Part shown: positions 44,754-54,992 of the stretch, piece by piece | How the letters are laid out: the number at the start of each line of letters is the position of its first letter | How positions within the stretch are numbered: the first letter of the stretch is position 1 | Assembly: GCA_030693535.1 (NCBI GenBank) | Contig: JAUYAL010000064.1 | Coordinates: forward strand, 124,001-188,000 | Origin: Methylotenera sp. | GTDB lineage: Bacteria > Pseudomonadota > Gammaproteobacteria > Burkholderiales > Methylophilaceae | Direction: 5' to 3' | Length of the DNA stretch: 64,000 nt | Notes under the pieces: generated by a model | Database searches by the model: none | What the model saw: the letters and a program-made list of their open reading frames with translations, nothing else | Told to the model about the DNA's origin: nothing | Made by a program: the position numbers and the translations under genes

Positions 44754-46049
44754 TCATTGAATCAGTGGATCTTGTTCTTGCAATTCTATTGCTGCAGCCA
44801 ACAAGGCCAATCGCGCTACTACGCCGTAGGCATAAAAGCGGTTAGGCGTTGCATCTGGTGCATCCTTACAGTCAGGCAGGGTGCAAGGTTTTTCAAATGC
44901 CAGCGGTACAAATTGTGAACCAGGGGCATTAAGGTTTTCATCGATACCTCGCCCTGTGTGTACACGATAAAATCCTCCAATCACAAAGTGATCCATCATA
45001 TAGACTACAGGTTCGGCAACTGCGTCATTGATACTTTCAAAGGTATATACGCCTTCTTGAATAATGACTTCTGAGACTTGAAGGCCTTCTTTTACCACAG
45101 ACATTTTATTGCGTGTTTTGCGATTCAAATCACGTACATCATCGGGTGATTTTACCGTCATGATGCCCATGCCGTAAGTGCCGGCATCTGCCTTTACAAT
45201 CACGAATGGTTCTTGCGTAACGCCGTATTGCGCATATTTTATTTTTATTTTTTCTAGCAATTGTTCAACTTTAAGCGCAAGGCAATCTTCGCCAGTTCGT
45301 GCGTGAAAATCTATCTCACCGCAAGTATCAAAATAGGGATTTAACAACCATTCATCAATACCAAGTAGTGCAGAAAATTCACTCGCCACACGGTTATAGG
45401 CAGCAAAGTGTTGTGATTTACGGCGTGTACTCCAGCCTGCATGCAGAGGAGGAATTAAATTTTGCTCAAGATTTTCGAGTATGGGTGGAACGCCCGCTGA
45501 AAGGTCATTGTTGAGTAGGATAGCGCAACTATCAAAGTCACCCAATTCTTGATTAATAAGCTTAATGCGATTGCCTACGCGCACAACAGGCTCTAATAGA
45601 AGCATCTGACCATCATGCGTTTCTAGCTTAGTAGGCTCGGTGATTTCTGGAGAAATTGAGCCGACTCTAACGTCAAGCCCCGCTTTTTTCATGATGTTAA
45701 CCAGCTCAAACACATTACGCAAGTAATAGGTATTGCGCGTGTGATTTTCAGGAATAATCAGTAATCGGTGTGCTTCTGGGCAGACTTTTTCGACAGCAAT
45801 CATTGCGGCTTGTACGCTTAGAGGCAAAAAATCTGGGTTTAGATTATTAAAGCCGCCAGGAAATAAATTGGTGTCCACGGGCGCCAATTTGAAACCTGCG
45901 TTGCGTAAATCAACACTGGCATAAAATGGTGAAGCGTATTCTAACCATTGGCAACGAAACCAATGTTCAATTTTTGGCATGGCTTCAAGCATGCTTTTTT
46001 CTAAAGATAAAAGCGGACCATTGAGTGCAGTTGTTAAGTGTGGAACCAT
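44754..46049 (-). CDS. gshA: Glutamate-cysteine ligase, proteobacterial (ferrooxidans) type
   Basis: 431 residues. It performs the first glutathione step, joining Glu and Cys. This is the shorter group found in Thiobacillus and other betaproteobacteria, distinct from E. coli GshA. Conserved blocks include KLAPVDTNLFPGGFNNLN, LLIPENHTRNTYYLRNV and VIVKADAGTYGMGIMTVKS; the last resembles an ATP-grasp glycine loop. Neighbouring gshB supports the call. The gene precedes lipA (upstream on minus) with a 40-base gap. Confidence 0.93.
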   Translation of the reverse strand: MVPHLTTALNGPLLSLEKSMLEAMPKIEHWFRCQWLEYASPFYASVDLRNAGFKLAPVDTNLFPGGFNNLNPDFLPLSVQAAMIAVEKVCPEAHRLLIIPENHTRNTYYLRNVFELVNIMKKAGLDVRVGSISPEITEPTKLETHDGQMLLLEPVVRVGNRIKLINQELGDFDSCAILLNNDLSAGVPPILENLEQNLIPPLHAGWSTRRKSQHFAAYNRVASEFSALLGIDEWLLNPYFDTCGEIDFHARTGEDCLALKVEQLLEKIKIKYAQYGVTQEPFVIVKADAGTYGMGIMTVKSPDDVRDLNRKTRNKMSVVKEGLQVSEVIIQEGVYTFESINDAVAEPVVYMMDHFVIGGFYRVHTGRGIDENLNAPGSQFVPLAFEKPCTLPDCKDAPDATPNRFYAYGVVARLALLAAAIELQEQDPLIQ

Positions 46050-46089
46050 GAGTTTCTCATTATGATTAATTAGCGTCAGCTCAAAACAA

Positions 46090-47058
46090 TTATTTTAATT
46101 GCGCTTGTGTATCTGCGTGATAGCTACTTCTTACCATGGGGCCACTTGCCGTATTATTAAAGCCCATCACTTCAGCTTTTTGTTTCAGTAGATCAAAAGT
46201 ACTAGGTTCAACATAACGCATTACTGGGTGATGATGCACGCTGGGCTGCAGATATTGGCCAAGGGTTAACATGCTGACATTGTGTGCACGCAAATCTCGC
46301 ATTACCGCTAAAATTTCCTCATCCGTTTCACCCAAGCCTAACATTAAGCCAGATTTCGTTGGTATGTTCGGATACATATCACCGAATTTTTTTAATAATG
46401 ACAGAGAATTTTGATAATCTGAACCTGGTCTAGCCTGCTTGTATAGTCGTGGTACGGTCTCAAGGTTATGATTCATTACATCTGGCGGTGCATTATTTAA
46501 AATTTGCATGGCTATGTCCAACCGACCACGAAAATCTGGCACGAGTATTTCAATTCTAATGTTACGTGAGTGCGCGCGTACTGCGCTGATGCAATCCACA
46601 AAATGTTGGGCGCCGCCGTCTTTTAAATCATCACGATCAACTGAAGTGATGACTACGTAATTAAGCTTCATTTGCGCGATGGTGCGTGCTAAATTCTCTG
46701 GTTCATTTACATCTGGCGGTAATGGTTTACCATGTGCCACATCACAAAATGGACAGCGACGCGTGCAGATGTCACCTAAAATCATAAACGTTGCGGTACC
46801 CCCACTAAAACATTCGCCAATATTCGGGCAGCTTGCCTCTTCGCATACTGTATGCAAATTGTTATCACGCAGTATTTTTTTTATTTCTTGATAACGCATT
46901 GAATCCGGCACCTTCATGCGTATCCATTCTGGTTTACGTTGTATTGGCTGTGGGATAATTTTGATTGGAATGCGCGAAGTTTTGGCGGCATCCCTTTCTT
47001 TGACACCAGCGACTTTTGGATCTGTCGTTTTACGATTCAATGTTGGTATTTCAGTCAT
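46090..47058 (-). CDS. lipA: Lipoyl synthase
   Basis: About 322 residues from ATG 47058 ([10 protein letters not shown]); ATG 47070 is also possible and both overlap the lipB stop. LipA is a radical-SAM enzyme that inserts two sulfur atoms into octanoyl side chains. Two cluster motifs are seen: [12 protein letters not shown] (auxiliary cluster) and CTRRCPFC (radical SAM CxxxCxxC). [11 protein letters not shown] at the C-terminus contains the conserved final RSSYH. It follows lipB, its usual operon partner. Confidence 0.96.
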   Translation of the reverse strand: MTEIPTLNRKTTDPKVAGVKERDAAKTSRIPIKIIPQPIQRKPEWIRMKVPDSMRYQEIKKILRDNNLHTVCEEASCPNIGECFSGGTATFMILGDICTRRCPFCDVAHGKPLPPDVNEPENLARTIAQMKLNYVVITSVDRDDLKDGGAQHFVDCISAVRAHSRNIRIEILVPDFRGRLDIAMQILNNAPPDVMNHNLETVPRLYKQARPGSDYQNSLSLLKKFGDMYPNIPTKSGLMLGLGETDEEILAVMRDLRAHNVSMLTLGQYLQPSVHHHPVMRYVEPSTFDLLKQKAEVMGFNNTASGPMVRSSYHADTQAQLK

Positions 47059-47680
47059 GCTTTCGTCCATCTGCTAATTTCGTAAGGAGCGTTGCTATTA
47101 ATTTCTCACCCATTTTATGACTAGCGGTATTGATGTTTAAGTCTTTAGTCTGTGTGACTTTTAGTCCAACGTAACCACATGGGTCTATTGCGTTGAATGG
47201 CTTTAAGTTCATGTTTATATTAAAACTTAGACCATGATAACAGTAATTATTTTTAATGCGTAACCCAAGAGAAGCGATTTTTTCATCATTGACATACACG
47301 CCAGGAGCATCTTGTTTGGCTATAGCATAGATGCCATATTCAGCTAGTAGATTGATGATGACACTTTCTAGTAGAGTCACTAGTTTACGCACATTCAACT
47401 GATGGCGTTTGAGGTCTAGCAAAACATATACAATGAGCTGCCCAGGCCCATGGTAGGTTATTTTTCCACCACGGTCAGTCAGCACTAAAGGGATATCAGG
47501 ATTATTTGGTATTCGTATGTTCTTGCGATTTAAGCCTAAGCTGTAAACAGGACTATGCTCTGTGAGCCATATTTCATCAGGAGTTTCTTCTGAACGAGTC
47601 GCAGTAAACTTTTGCATGGCGTGCCACACCTCTTCAAAATCAGTAAGCCCTAAGTGTCTGACTTTTATAGGTGCCGACAT
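47051..47680 (-). CDS. lipB: Octanoyltransferase LipB
   Basis: 209 residues. LipB moves octanoyl from ACP to lipoyl domains. The catalytic Cys is in [11 protein letters not shown] and the conserved Lys is in [31 protein letters not shown] and [19 protein letters not shown] are family blocks. It lies downstream of the YbeD-type gene and overlaps lipA. The arrangement ybeD-lipB-lipA is typical of proteobacteria. Confidence 0.96.
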   Translation of the reverse strand: MSAPIKVRHLGLTDFEEVWHAMQKFTATRSEETPDEIWLTEHSPVYSLGLNRKNIRIPNNPDIPLVLTDRGGKITYHGPGQLIVYVLLDLKRHQLNVRKLVTLLESVIINLLAEYGIYAIAKQDAPGVYVNDEKIASLGLRIKNNYCYHGLSFNINMNLKPFNAIDPCGYVGLKVTQTKDLNINTASHKMGEKLIATLLTKLADGRKHD

Positions 47681-47685
47681 GCGAT

Positions 47686-47979
47686 CTAAAGCGAATATTT
47701 AACCAGTGGATGCGCGCTGATGCTTCGGTAAATATCATCCAACTGAGCCTGAGAGCTTACATGCACGTCGCACGTCAGGCTAGTGTATTTGCCCCCAGAA
47801 CTGGCGCGCATTTCAATTTTAGAAGCATTGAAAGTCGGTTCTATTGCTTGAATTAGCTCAACAATTGTTTGCGCAAACCCATCTTGAGTTTCGCCCATGA
47901 CTTTTATAGGGAAGTCGCAAGGGAAGTCAATTAAGGGTGTTGTCTTATCTACATTTAAATCTTGTTTTATATCAGCCAT
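47686..47979 (-). CDS. DUF493 (YbeD) family protein
   Basis: 97 residues. FPCDFPIKVMGETQDGF and SSGGKYTSLTCDVHVSSQAQ with DDIYRSISAHPLVKYSL match the DUF493 alpha/beta ferredoxin-like fold. The function is unclear, with a suggested link to lipoate or ACT-like regulation because the gene sits next to lipB. It is 5 bases upstream of lipB and 11 bases downstream of dacC, so it is co-transcribed. Confidence 0.93.
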   Translation of the reverse strand: MADIKQDLNVDKTTPLIDFPCDFPIKVMGETQDGFAQTIVELIQAIEPTFNASKIEMRASSGGKYTSLTCDVHVSSQAQLDDIYRSISAHPLVKYSL

Positions 47980-47990
47980 AATTTTAATCG

Positions 47991-49169
47991 CTATTGTAAT
48001 AGCAATTTAATTGAGTCCCATGCACGGCCTAAAATGCCAGCAGTATCAATAGATTTAGCTGCAACCAAATTGCGTTCATCAATCACTTTGCCATTCAAAG
48101 TAAATTTAACATGACCAATCACTTGCCCCTTTTTAATGGGAGCAATTAAAGGTTGTCTGCTAGACATAACAGCTTTCACATTGGCATAATCACCTTTAGG
48201 CACGGTTAAGAATAAATCCTCTGCTACCGTCGAAGCTACTTGATTTTCATTGCCCTTCCAGACCTTGAGTTGATTGATGCTCTGCCCCTGTTTGTAGACC
48301 AACTTTGAATCAAAATACTGAAATCCATAGTTGAGTATTTTTTGGCTTTCTGTTGCGCGGGCAGCATCTGTTGCTGCGCCTAACACTACAGAAATACGAC
48401 GAACTTCATTGCGTTTTGCTGTTGAAATTAAACAATAGCCAGCACTTTCTGTATGACCAGTTTTCATGCCATCCACATTAGGATCTAGCCACAGTAGACG
48501 GTTGCGGTTTGGTTGGGTAATTTTATTGTAGGTATATTCCTTGACTGAATATAAACGTTTGTATTGTTCTGGAAAGTCGTGAATTAAGGCGGTGGCAAGT
48601 ATCATCAAATCATCCGCTGTGGTGTAATGTTGCGCGTCTGGTAAGCCTGTCGCGTTCATGAAATGGGTATTTTTCATTCCTAAACGTTGCGCTTCTTTAT
48701 TCATCATTTCTGCAAATTGTAATTCTGTACCAGCAATGCCTTCAGCTAAAGCAATAGAAGCGTCATTGCCTGACACAATAATCATGCCGTGTAATAAATC
48801 GTCAACGGTAACTGGAGTTAGCGGCTCAATAAACATTTTAGAGCCCTCAACTTTCCAAGCAAGCTCACTTACTGGCAACGTTTGCGTGAGAGATAAATGA
48901 CCATTTTTTAGCGCTTTAAAGCTTAAATAAGCAGTCATTATTTTAGTGAGTGAGGCTGGCTCTACGCGCATATTACTTTTTTGTGAAGCAATGACGTGAC
49001 CACTGTTGAAGTCTTTCAGTAAATACGCTTTCACTGCTAAATTAGGTGGCGGTGCGATTTGCGCACTGTCAGCTTTCGCCAGTGGAGATAATGTCAATGT
49101 TATTAGGCTAAGACTTGAAATAACAGCAAATTGCGTTATTTTTAATAGGTTATGAGTCATTTTTTGCAT
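47991..49169 (-). CDS. dacC: D-alanyl-D-alanine carboxypeptidase (PBP5/6 type)
   Basis: 392 residues with a signal peptide (FAVISSLSLITLTLSPLAKA). The penicillin-binding triad is present: SxxK in PASLTKIMTAY (~73), SGN in IIVSGNDASIAL (~131) and KTG in GMKTGHTESAGYCL (~235). After that come the C-terminal beta-rich domain and an amphipathic end (GRAWDSIKLLLQ) that anchors it to the membrane. It trims the terminal D-Ala of peptidoglycan. Position between rlpA and ybeD fits the cell-shape cluster. The symbol is by family; dacA is equally possible. Confidence 0.94.
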   Translation of the reverse strand: MQKMTHNLLKITQFAVISSLSLITLTLSPLAKADSAQIAPPPNLAVKAYLLKDFNSGHVIASQKSNMRVEPASLTKIMTAYLSFKALKNGHLSLTQTLPVSELAWKVEGSKMFIEPLTPVTVDDLLHGMIIVSGNDASIALAEGIAGTELQFAEMMNKEAQRLGMKNTHFMNATGLPDAQHYTTADDLMILATALIHDFPEQYKRLYSVKEYTYNKITQPNRNRLLWLDPNVDGMKTGHTESAGYCLISTAKRNEVRRISVVLGAATDAARATESQKILNYGFQYFDSKLVYKQGQSINQLKVWKGNENQVASTVAEDLFLTVPKGDYANVKAVMSSRQPLIAPIKKGQVIGHVKFTLNGKVIDERNLVAAKSIDTAGILGRAWDSIKLLLQ

Positions 49170-49189
49170 GGGATGTGATTGAGTACGAT

Positions 49190-50248
49190 TTATTGATTAA
49201 TGATGAGTGTAATAATATTTAGTTGCCTACGGATTTTAGCGGCCGAGCTATCAGCCTCTTTTTTACTTGCATAAGGCCCAAGCTTTACGCGGTAAAGGCC
49301 GTTATTATACACGTTAGCAATGCCTACATTTTCGACCAAGTCTAAACCTTGAATTTTTTTCTGCAACAATTCACCATTGGCTTCATTTTTAAAGGCACCT
49401 ACTTGTATATAATAGGGCGAACTTAAAGTAGAAGTCGCAGAAATAATGGCTGGCTTCATTGTTGTTTTTGAAGCAGGCGTTGTAACTACAGCCGCAACAG
49501 CAGGTGCCGACTCAACTATAGCAGGTGTATTCTCTTCTGCTGGATTAGTCTGTAATGTAGATGCTTGCATCGCCTTGTTGTTAGACATATTTTGCAAGGC
49601 TTCCGCACTGGTGTCTATTGTTTCGACTTCAACTAAGCCACTGCCCTGCTTGATTAAGCGCAGTTGATAGGCGGCAGCATAGGATAAATCAATTAATCTA
49701 TCTCGCTTGAACGGGCCTCTATCATTGATGCGAACAATCACAGAGCGTCCATTTGCTGGGTTAGTCACCTTGGCATAACTTGGGATGGGTAATATAGTAT
49801 GCGCGGCAGACATGGCATACATGTCATAAATTTCACCCGTTGATGTTTTTTTGCCATGATAGCGCTTGCCATACCAAGAAGCCATACCCTGTTTTTTGTA
49901 AGGTGCATAAACGGTCATCGGCGTGTAACTTTGACCTAATGCACTATAAGGCCTATTAGCTCGTTTAGATGGCGACTCTGTTTTTAAAGACGCACTCGGA
50001 ATGCTATCAATATCAGCAGGAGCATTTTCACCAGGACCATCATCTAAGTAATAACCACCGGATGTTGGTTTTGCATCAGAATTGGAACTAGTGCTTGAAG
50101 ATTGACTTGCTGGAGTTTCAATGGTTTTTTGTTTGGGTTCTGGCCTGTGAGTTGGTCTCATAGGGCTATTTGCAACACAGCTAGCTAAAAATGTAATGCA
50201 TATTAATAGTGATAGTTTCTTTACGGTACCCGTTGTAAGATTCGTCAT
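49190..50248 (-). CDS. rlpA: Septal ring lytic transglycosylase RlpA family lipoprotein
   Basis: 352 residues. A lipoprotein leader ends in LASC. A low-complexity linker precedes the double-psi beta-barrel (KQGMASWYGKRYHGKKTSTG to RINDRGPFKRDRLIDLSYAA, with the catalytic Asp in NDRG). A Ser/Thr/Ala linker and a SPOR domain (SPYYIQVGAFKNEANGELLQ...) end the protein. SPOR binds denuded glycan at the septum. The stop of rodA and start of rlpA overlap in TAATG. Fits with the cell-wall cluster. Confidence 0.94.
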   Translation of the reverse strand: MTNLTTGTVKKLSLLICITFLASCVANSPMRPTHRPEPKQKTIETPASQSSSTSSNSDAKPTSGGYYLDDGPGENAPADIDSIPSASLKTESPSKRANRPYSALGQSYTPMTVYAPYKKQGMASWYGKRYHGKKTSTGEIYDMYAMSAAHTILPIPSYAKVTNPANGRSVIVRINDRGPFKRDRLIDLSYAAAYQLRLIKQGSGLVEVETIDTSAEALQNMSNNKAMQASTLQTNPAEENTPAIVESAPAVAAVVTTPASKTTMKPAIISATSTLSSPYYIQVGAFKNEANGELLQKKIQGLDLVENVGIANVYNNGLYRVKLGPYASKKEADSSAAKIRRQLNIITLIINQ

Positions 50249-51342
50249 TAAGTAGCCACCAGTTTCTTATGTGTTTGTATGCTCATTAGTATACCTAGGC
50301 TTAAGCACAGCATTACCATAGAAGTGCCACCATAGCTTATCAATGGTAAGGGTACGCCAACAACTGGAAGAATACCACTGACCATGCCCATGTTAACAAA
50401 CGCGTAAGTGAAAAAAGTCAGAGAAATGCTACCAGCCAATAACCTTCCAAAGGTAGATTGTGCTTGAGATGCAATGACTAGGCCGCGAAAAATAATCAAA
50501 CTGAAGAGACCAAGCAATAGCAAATTACCTAATAGCCCAAATTCCTCGCTAAACACGGCGAAAATAAAATCAGTCGTGCGTTCTGGTAAAAAGTCTAATT
50601 GTGTTTGTGTACCATTTAACCAGCCTTTGCCGATCGTACCGCCAGAGCCAATCGCAATAATCGCTTGTATGGTATGGTACCCCGAACCAAGAGGGTCTTG
50701 GGTGGGATCAAATAGCATCTCGATACGGCGTCGTTGATAATCGTGTAACAGAGACCATAATATGGGCGTAGATGCTGCAAACGTAATGCTAGCACCGACT
50801 AGAAGCTTCCAGCTCAGCCCAGCTAAAAACAAGACATAAAAACCAGAAGCGGTAATGAGTAATGACGTGCCTAAGTCGGGCTGCTTCATTATTAGTCCAA
50901 CAGGAATGACTAATAATAAAGTGCCTATAGCAAAATCAGATGTCCTAGGTTTACTTTCTTGTTTTGAAAAATACCAAGCAAGCATCATAGGCATTGCGAT
51001 ACGCATGATTTCAGAAGGTTGAATATGAACTGGGCCTATATCGAGCCAGCGCTGCGCGCCATGGCTAATGTGTCCGAACAAAGCAACGCCGATTAGCAGT
51101 ACAACACCAAGTAAATAAAGAGGTATGGCGATACGTTCTAATTGGCTAGGAGCAATATTGGCTGCTGCCCACATAAAACTCAATGCCACAATAATGTTAA
51201 CGCCCTGCGCATATACGCGAGAAATGTCTTGACCAGAAGCACTATAGAGTACAAATAAACCAACCATCAATGTAAAAAATAAACATGCCATTAAAAATGG
51301 ATCAATGTGTTTAAGAAATAGCTGCAATAGTTTGCTAATCAT
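50248..51342 (-). CDS. rodA: Rod-shape SEDS glycosyltransferase RodA
   Basis: 364 residues with about ten membrane helices. RodA polymerises peptidoglycan strands along the cell body with PBP2. Family blocks: GAQRWLDIGPVHIQPSEIMR, KQPDLGTSLLI, GSGYHTIQAIIAIGSGG, FLPERTTDFIFAVFSEEFG and GVPLPLISYGGTSM. The 5' end overlaps mrdA by 8 bases, so synthesis is coupled to PBP2. The 3' end overlaps rlpA by one base. Confidence 0.96.
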   Translation of the reverse strand: MISKLLQLFLKHIDPFLMACLFFTLMVGLFVLYSASGQDISRVYAQGVNIIVALSFMWAAANIAPSQLERIAIPLYLLGVVLLIGVALFGHISHGAQRWLDIGPVHIQPSEIMRIAMPMMLAWYFSKQESKPRTSDFAIGTLLLVIPVGLIMKQPDLGTSLLITASGFYVLFLAGLSWKLLVGASITFAASTPILWSLLHDYQRRRIEMLFDPTQDPLGSGYHTIQAIIAIGSGGTIGKGWLNGTQTQLDFLPERTTDFIFAVFSEEFGLLGNLLLLGLFSLIIFRGLVIASQAQSTFGRLLAGSISLTFFTYAFVNMGMVSGILPVVGVPLPLISYGGTSMVMLCLSLGILMSIQTHKKLVAT

Positions 51343-53293
51343 GCAATTCTTCTTCAGGTATTGGTTGTGGTTTAGGTATGTTTTGTGCTGTATTGCCGGT
51401 AGCGTTTAAAGGCATGCTCTTTTCATCCTTTATCGCTTCAGGTTCAGGTGATTTACCTAATAAATAATAATCCATTACTTTTCTGGCAATTGGTCCTGCA
51501 GCCGAGCCACCATGACCACCATTTTCAACAATTACCGCAAGTGCGATTGTAGGGTCATCTGCAGGCGCGTAAGCGATAAATAAAGCGTGGTCGCGATGAC
51601 GCTCATTGATGTTTTTTTCATCATATTTTGCATTTTGCTTGATGCCTATCACTTGTGCTGTTCCAGTTTTTGCGGCAATGCTGTAGCCCGCATTTGCGCC
51701 AACACTTGCTGCAGTGCCGCCAGGTAGCGTTACATCAATCATGCCTTGTTTAACAATCTCTATGTTTTCTGGTTTGAATTCAATTTTATCTTGTATGATC
51801 GGTGAAATGATCTCACTTTCGCTTGTCATAGCTTTTTGAATTTTAGCCAGTAGATGAGGCTTCATTGATATGCCTTTATTGGCTAATGTAGCAGTGGCTT
51901 GCGCTAACTGAAGTGGGGTGGCTAAAGTATAGCCTTGCCCAATACCAACAATGACCGTTTCACCTTGATACCATGGTTGTTTAAAACGGCGCATTTTCCA
52001 TTCTGGAGTAGGTAGTAGGCCCCCATTCTCACCCTGAATATCTATGCCGGATTTCCGACCAAAACCAAAGTGGCGAACAAATCCAGTTAATCTCTCTATA
52101 CCCATCTCCAGTGCCAAACCATAAAAAAAAGTGTCACAAGAAATCGTAATTGCACGCTGCATATCAACGATGCCATGCCCACTAGGTTTCCAATCCCTAT
52201 ATCGGTGGCGACCATTAGCTATGGTGAAGTAGCCCTGATCATGGATAGCGAATGGTGGTGTGCGCTTGCCATTTTCTAATCCTGCCATGGCGACAAATGG
52301 TTTGAAAGTAGAACCTGGTGGATAAATACCCCGAATTGGCCGGTTAACCAAAGGTTTGTCTAATGATTCGTTAAGTAATTTCCAGTTATCAACATCAATG
52401 CCATCTACAAATAAATTGGGGTCAAACGTTGGTTGGCTGACATAGCTCAACACTTCTCCTGTTTTAGGATTGATTGCAACAAGCGCACCACGTCGGTCGC
52501 CAAAGGCGGTTTCAGCGATTTCTTGTAATTTACTATCAATCGATAAAGTGAGATTATTGCCGGGCACAGGGGGAGTGCTAGAAATCACGCGGACTGCGTG
52601 ACCGTCGGCATCGGTTTCAACCTGCTGAAAACCTGTAGTGCCGTGTAGCTGGCGCTCATAAAATTGCTCTAGGCCACTTTTCCCTACATGGTCAGAGCCT
52701 TTGTAGTTAGACAAATCACCAGATTTTTCAAGATTGATTAAATCCTTGTCATTGATACGTCCGATGTAACCAATCACATGCGCACCAAGTTTACCTAAAG
52801 GGTAATGCCTAAATAGGCGAGATTTTATTTCTACGCCTGGAAAACGATAGTGATTGACGGCAAAGCTGGCGGCTTCAACTTCGTTAAGATGAGTGCGTAT
52901 CGGTACACTTTCAAAGTTACGGCTTTCATGGCGCAGTTTATTAAAACGTTTTCTGTCTAGTTTACTTATTTCAACTAGTTTACCGAGGTCAGCAATAGTA
53001 GATTCAAGATTACCAATTTTTGATGGGGTGATTTCTAAGGTGTAGACAAAAAAATTGTGCGCCATTACTACGCCATTTTTATCCAGTATTAGGCCGCGGT
53101 TAGGCACAATGGGGACAAGCGAAATACGATTATTCTCTGCAAGTGTTTGATAGTGTGCGTATTGTTTAATTTGTAAGTAAGAAAAGCGAAAAGCTAGCAA
53201 GCTAAAAAGTGCCAATACAACAAAGGCAGTGAAACCTAGTCTTAGCCTAAAGTAATGTTGCTCATATTGGAAGTTTTTAAGTTCAGCGCGCAT
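51335..53293 (-). CDS. mrdA: Penicillin-binding protein 2 (peptidoglycan transpeptidase)
   Basis: 652 residues. One N-terminal membrane helix (FTAFVVLALFSLLAFRFSYL), a pedestal domain (~60-240), then the transpeptidase with SxxK in YPPGSTFKPFVAM (~330), SxD-type ISCDTFFYGLALEMG (~390) and KTG in IAAKTGTAQVIG (~540). PBP2 cross-links side-wall peptidoglycan with RodA. A Pro/Glu-rich tail (PKPQPIPEEEL) follows. It overlaps rodA. Confidence 0.96.
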   Translation of the reverse strand: MRAELKNFQYEQHYFRLRLGFTAFVVLALFSLLAFRFSYLQIKQYAHYQTLAENNRISLVPIVPNRGLILDKNGVVMAHNFFVYTLEITPSKIGNLESTIADLGKLVEISKLDRKRFNKLRHESRNFESVPIRTHLNEVEAASFAVNHYRFPGVEIKSRLFRHYPLGKLGAHVIGYIGRINDKDLINLEKSGDLSNYKGSDHVGKSGLEQFYERQLHGTTGFQQVETDADGHAVRVISSTPPVPGNNLTLSIDSKLQEIAETAFGDRRGALVAINPKTGEVLSYVSQPTFDPNLFVDGIDVDNWKLLNESLDKPLVNRPIRGIYPPGSTFKPFVAMAGLENGKRTPPFAIHDQGYFTIANGRHRYRDWKPSGHGIVDMQRAITISCDTFFYGLALEMGIERLTGFVRHFGFGRKSGIDIQGENGGLLPTPEWKMRRFKQPWYQGETVIVGIGQGYTLATPLQLAQATATLANKGISMKPHLLAKIQKAMTSESEIISPIIQDKIEFKPENIEIVKQGMIDVTLPGGTAASVGANAGYSIAAKTGTAQVIGIKQNAKYDEKNINERHRDHALFIAYAPADDPTIALAVIVENGGHGGSAAGPIARKVMDYYLLGKSPEPEAIKDEKSMPLNATGNTAQNIPKPQPIPEEELHD

Positions 53294-53346
53294 GCTTAAA
53301 TATTAATTGTGATGACTTTAGACATCTTGTTTTATGGAAATAGACG

Positions 53347-53829
53347 TCAAATTCTACGTGTGCGAGTACCGGTATTTAAACCAAGTACTATAGTGGCAAT
53401 AAACCATAAAAGAACACCAGTTAGGCTCGGTAAAAAGTAAGCCCAGCCTATAAACTGTGCCCCAGTAAAAGTTTTTAGTATCAATAATATGACTTGGGAG
53501 ATTAAGAGTAGCAAAAATACATAAAATAGTTGTTGTGTGCCGTTAAATAAAACGAGTCTCCGTTGATAACTAACAGCAAAGAAAGCTGTCACGGTATACG
53601 CCATTGCATATTGGCCGAAAATACCGCCTGTTGCCAAATCTACAAATAACCCGACAAACCATGCTGTGCCTACGTTACATAAATTAGGTGCACGTATCAG
53701 CCAAAATATGATGACTAGCAACATAAAATCAGGACGGATTTTTAAGGCAATACCGGACCATGGTAGTAATAGGCAAATAAATGCCAATATAATCGATAGA
53801 TAAATAGACTTAAGCTTACTCGGGTGCAT
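53347..53829 (-). CDS. mreD: Rod shape-determining protein MreD
   Basis: 160 residues, hydrophobic with about five membrane helices (LSIILAFICLLLPWSGIAL near the start; PDFMLLVIIFWLIRAP; GIFGQYAMAYTVTAFFA; YVFLLLLISQVILLILK; LTGVLLWFIATIVLG). MreD is the inner-membrane part of the elongation machinery. Its start overlaps the mreC end by 14 bases. The remaining Arg-rich C-terminus (TGTRTRRI) is short. Confidence 0.94.
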   Translation of the reverse strand: MHPSKLKSIYLSIILAFICLLLPWSGIALKIRPDFMLLVIIFWLIRAPNLCNVGTAWFVGLFVDLATGGIFGQYAMAYTVTAFFAVSYQRRLVLFNGTQQLFYVFLLLLISQVILLILKTFTGAQFIGWAYFLPSLTGVLLWFIATIVLGLNTGTRTRRI

Positions 53830-54844
53830 GGCTTATGCCTGTATTATTCGATGCTGTTGAATTAATTGGTTTTTTTTGAACTTGTTCGGGACCTAACTTT
53901 TCGGTCAATTTAGTCTGAGCAGTATTTTTTGTAGATTTTGGCGTACTTAGTGTAACTGCTGGCTTACTATCAGGCAGGATATCTTGGTGTGGAATGCTGA
54001 CCAAAAGTACTTGCCTATAATTTTCCACTCCGCCTGTTGGGTTGCAAACGATGCGAGCAAATGGTGAATCTGATGTAATCTCGATTTTTTTAACGGTAGC
54101 TACAGCAAGGCCGGCAGGATAAACACCATCGATGCCAGATGTCACCAATTTATCACCTTGTTTGATGTCAACATTAGTGGGTAAATAAGGCAAGTCTAAT
54201 GTGCTATCGCGGCCATGACCAAATGCAATAGCGCGTAAGCCGTTACGTTCTATCTGTATTGGTATCGCTAAAGATTTATCGGTAATAAGTGTAACTTCAC
54301 TACTTAACGGATAAACACGAGTAATTTGCCCAATTACCCCAGTCGCATCAACCACCGCTTCGCCGGCAGAAATGCCATGTGTTTCGCCGCGATTAACAAT
54401 AATTTTTTTGCTGAATAGGTCTCGGCTGACATGCATAATTTCAGCCACGGTACTATTTTCTTTAATGGCTTTATTGGTATTTAACAGCAGACGAAGATTA
54501 TTATTTTCTAGTGTAAGTGTGTTGAGCTTTTGCAATGATATATCTTGCAGAAGCGTATGTTGCTTTAATCGCTTATTTTCTTTCAACAGATAATTATGCG
54601 TTGAGAAATACTCCCCTGTATCACGGTACAATTCAGAGGGTGTATTTGCTAATAGTTGAAGTGGGTGCAATAGGGTTTGTAGGTTTTGACGCACGGCGTC
54701 TAAATATTGTAAGCGCGAGTCAATTGCCATTAATGCTAGCGAGAGCCCTGAGAAAAAAGCAAGACGAGCAAATGCACTTAGGCCATGCACAAAAAATGCA
54801 GGGGCTTGTTGTTGCTCAATTGTATTATTAAAACCGCGTGCCAT
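53816..54844 (-). CDS. mreC: Rod shape-determining protein MreC
   Basis: 342 residues. One N-terminal membrane helix (LSAFARLAFFSGLSLALMAI), a coiled coil (~75-120, LLKENKRLKQHTLLQDISLQ), and two beta-barrel domains (IIVNRGETHGISAGEAVVDA, GVIGQITRVYPLSSEVTLI, LVTSGIDGVYPAGLAVATV). MreC links MreB to PBP2 in the periplasm. A low-complexity C-terminal tail of ~45 residues (KPAVTLSTPKSTKNTAQTKL) is variable in the family. It follows mreB with a 186-base gap. Confidence 0.95.
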   Translation of the reverse strand: MARGFNNTIEQQQAPAFFVHGLSAFARLAFFSGLSLALMAIDSRLQYLDAVRQNLQTLLHPLQLLANTPSELYRDTGEYFSTHNYLLKENKRLKQHTLLQDISLQKLNTLTLENNNLRLLLNTNKAIKENSTVAEIMHVSRDLFSKKIIVNRGETHGISAGEAVVDATGVIGQITRVYPLSSEVTLITDKSLAIPIQIERNGLRAIAFGHGRDSTLDLPYLPTNVDIKQGDKLVTSGIDGVYPAGLAVATVKKIEITSDSPFARIVCNPTGGVENYRQVLLVSIPHQDILPDSKPAVTLSTPKSTKNTAQTKLTEKLGPEQVQKKPINSTASNNTGISHAPE

Positions 54845-54947
54845 TATTTAAGCCGTGCTTAATATCTCTTTAAATAGAATTTTTATGATTAAAAAGTAAA
54901 TCTTGAAACTAAGTAGTATCTATCCTGATTTTAATCGTTTTTATGTA

Positions 54948-54974
54948 GTTTAGGCCGCATTACACGGCCTAAAC
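54948..54974. terminator. Stem-loop in the mreB-mreC gap (possible attenuator)
   Basis: GTTTAGGCCG (54948-54957) and CGGCCTAAAC (54965-54974) form a perfect 10-bp stem with a 7-base loop. On the minus strand no T-run follows, so it may be a processing site or attenuator rather than a full terminator. Confidence 0.5.
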
Positions 54975-54992
54975 AGTCTTGCTGATTACATC

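Noticed and set aside
47671..47856. Frame opposite the start of lipB and ybeD
   Set aside because: Shadow of conserved genes; no ribosome site.
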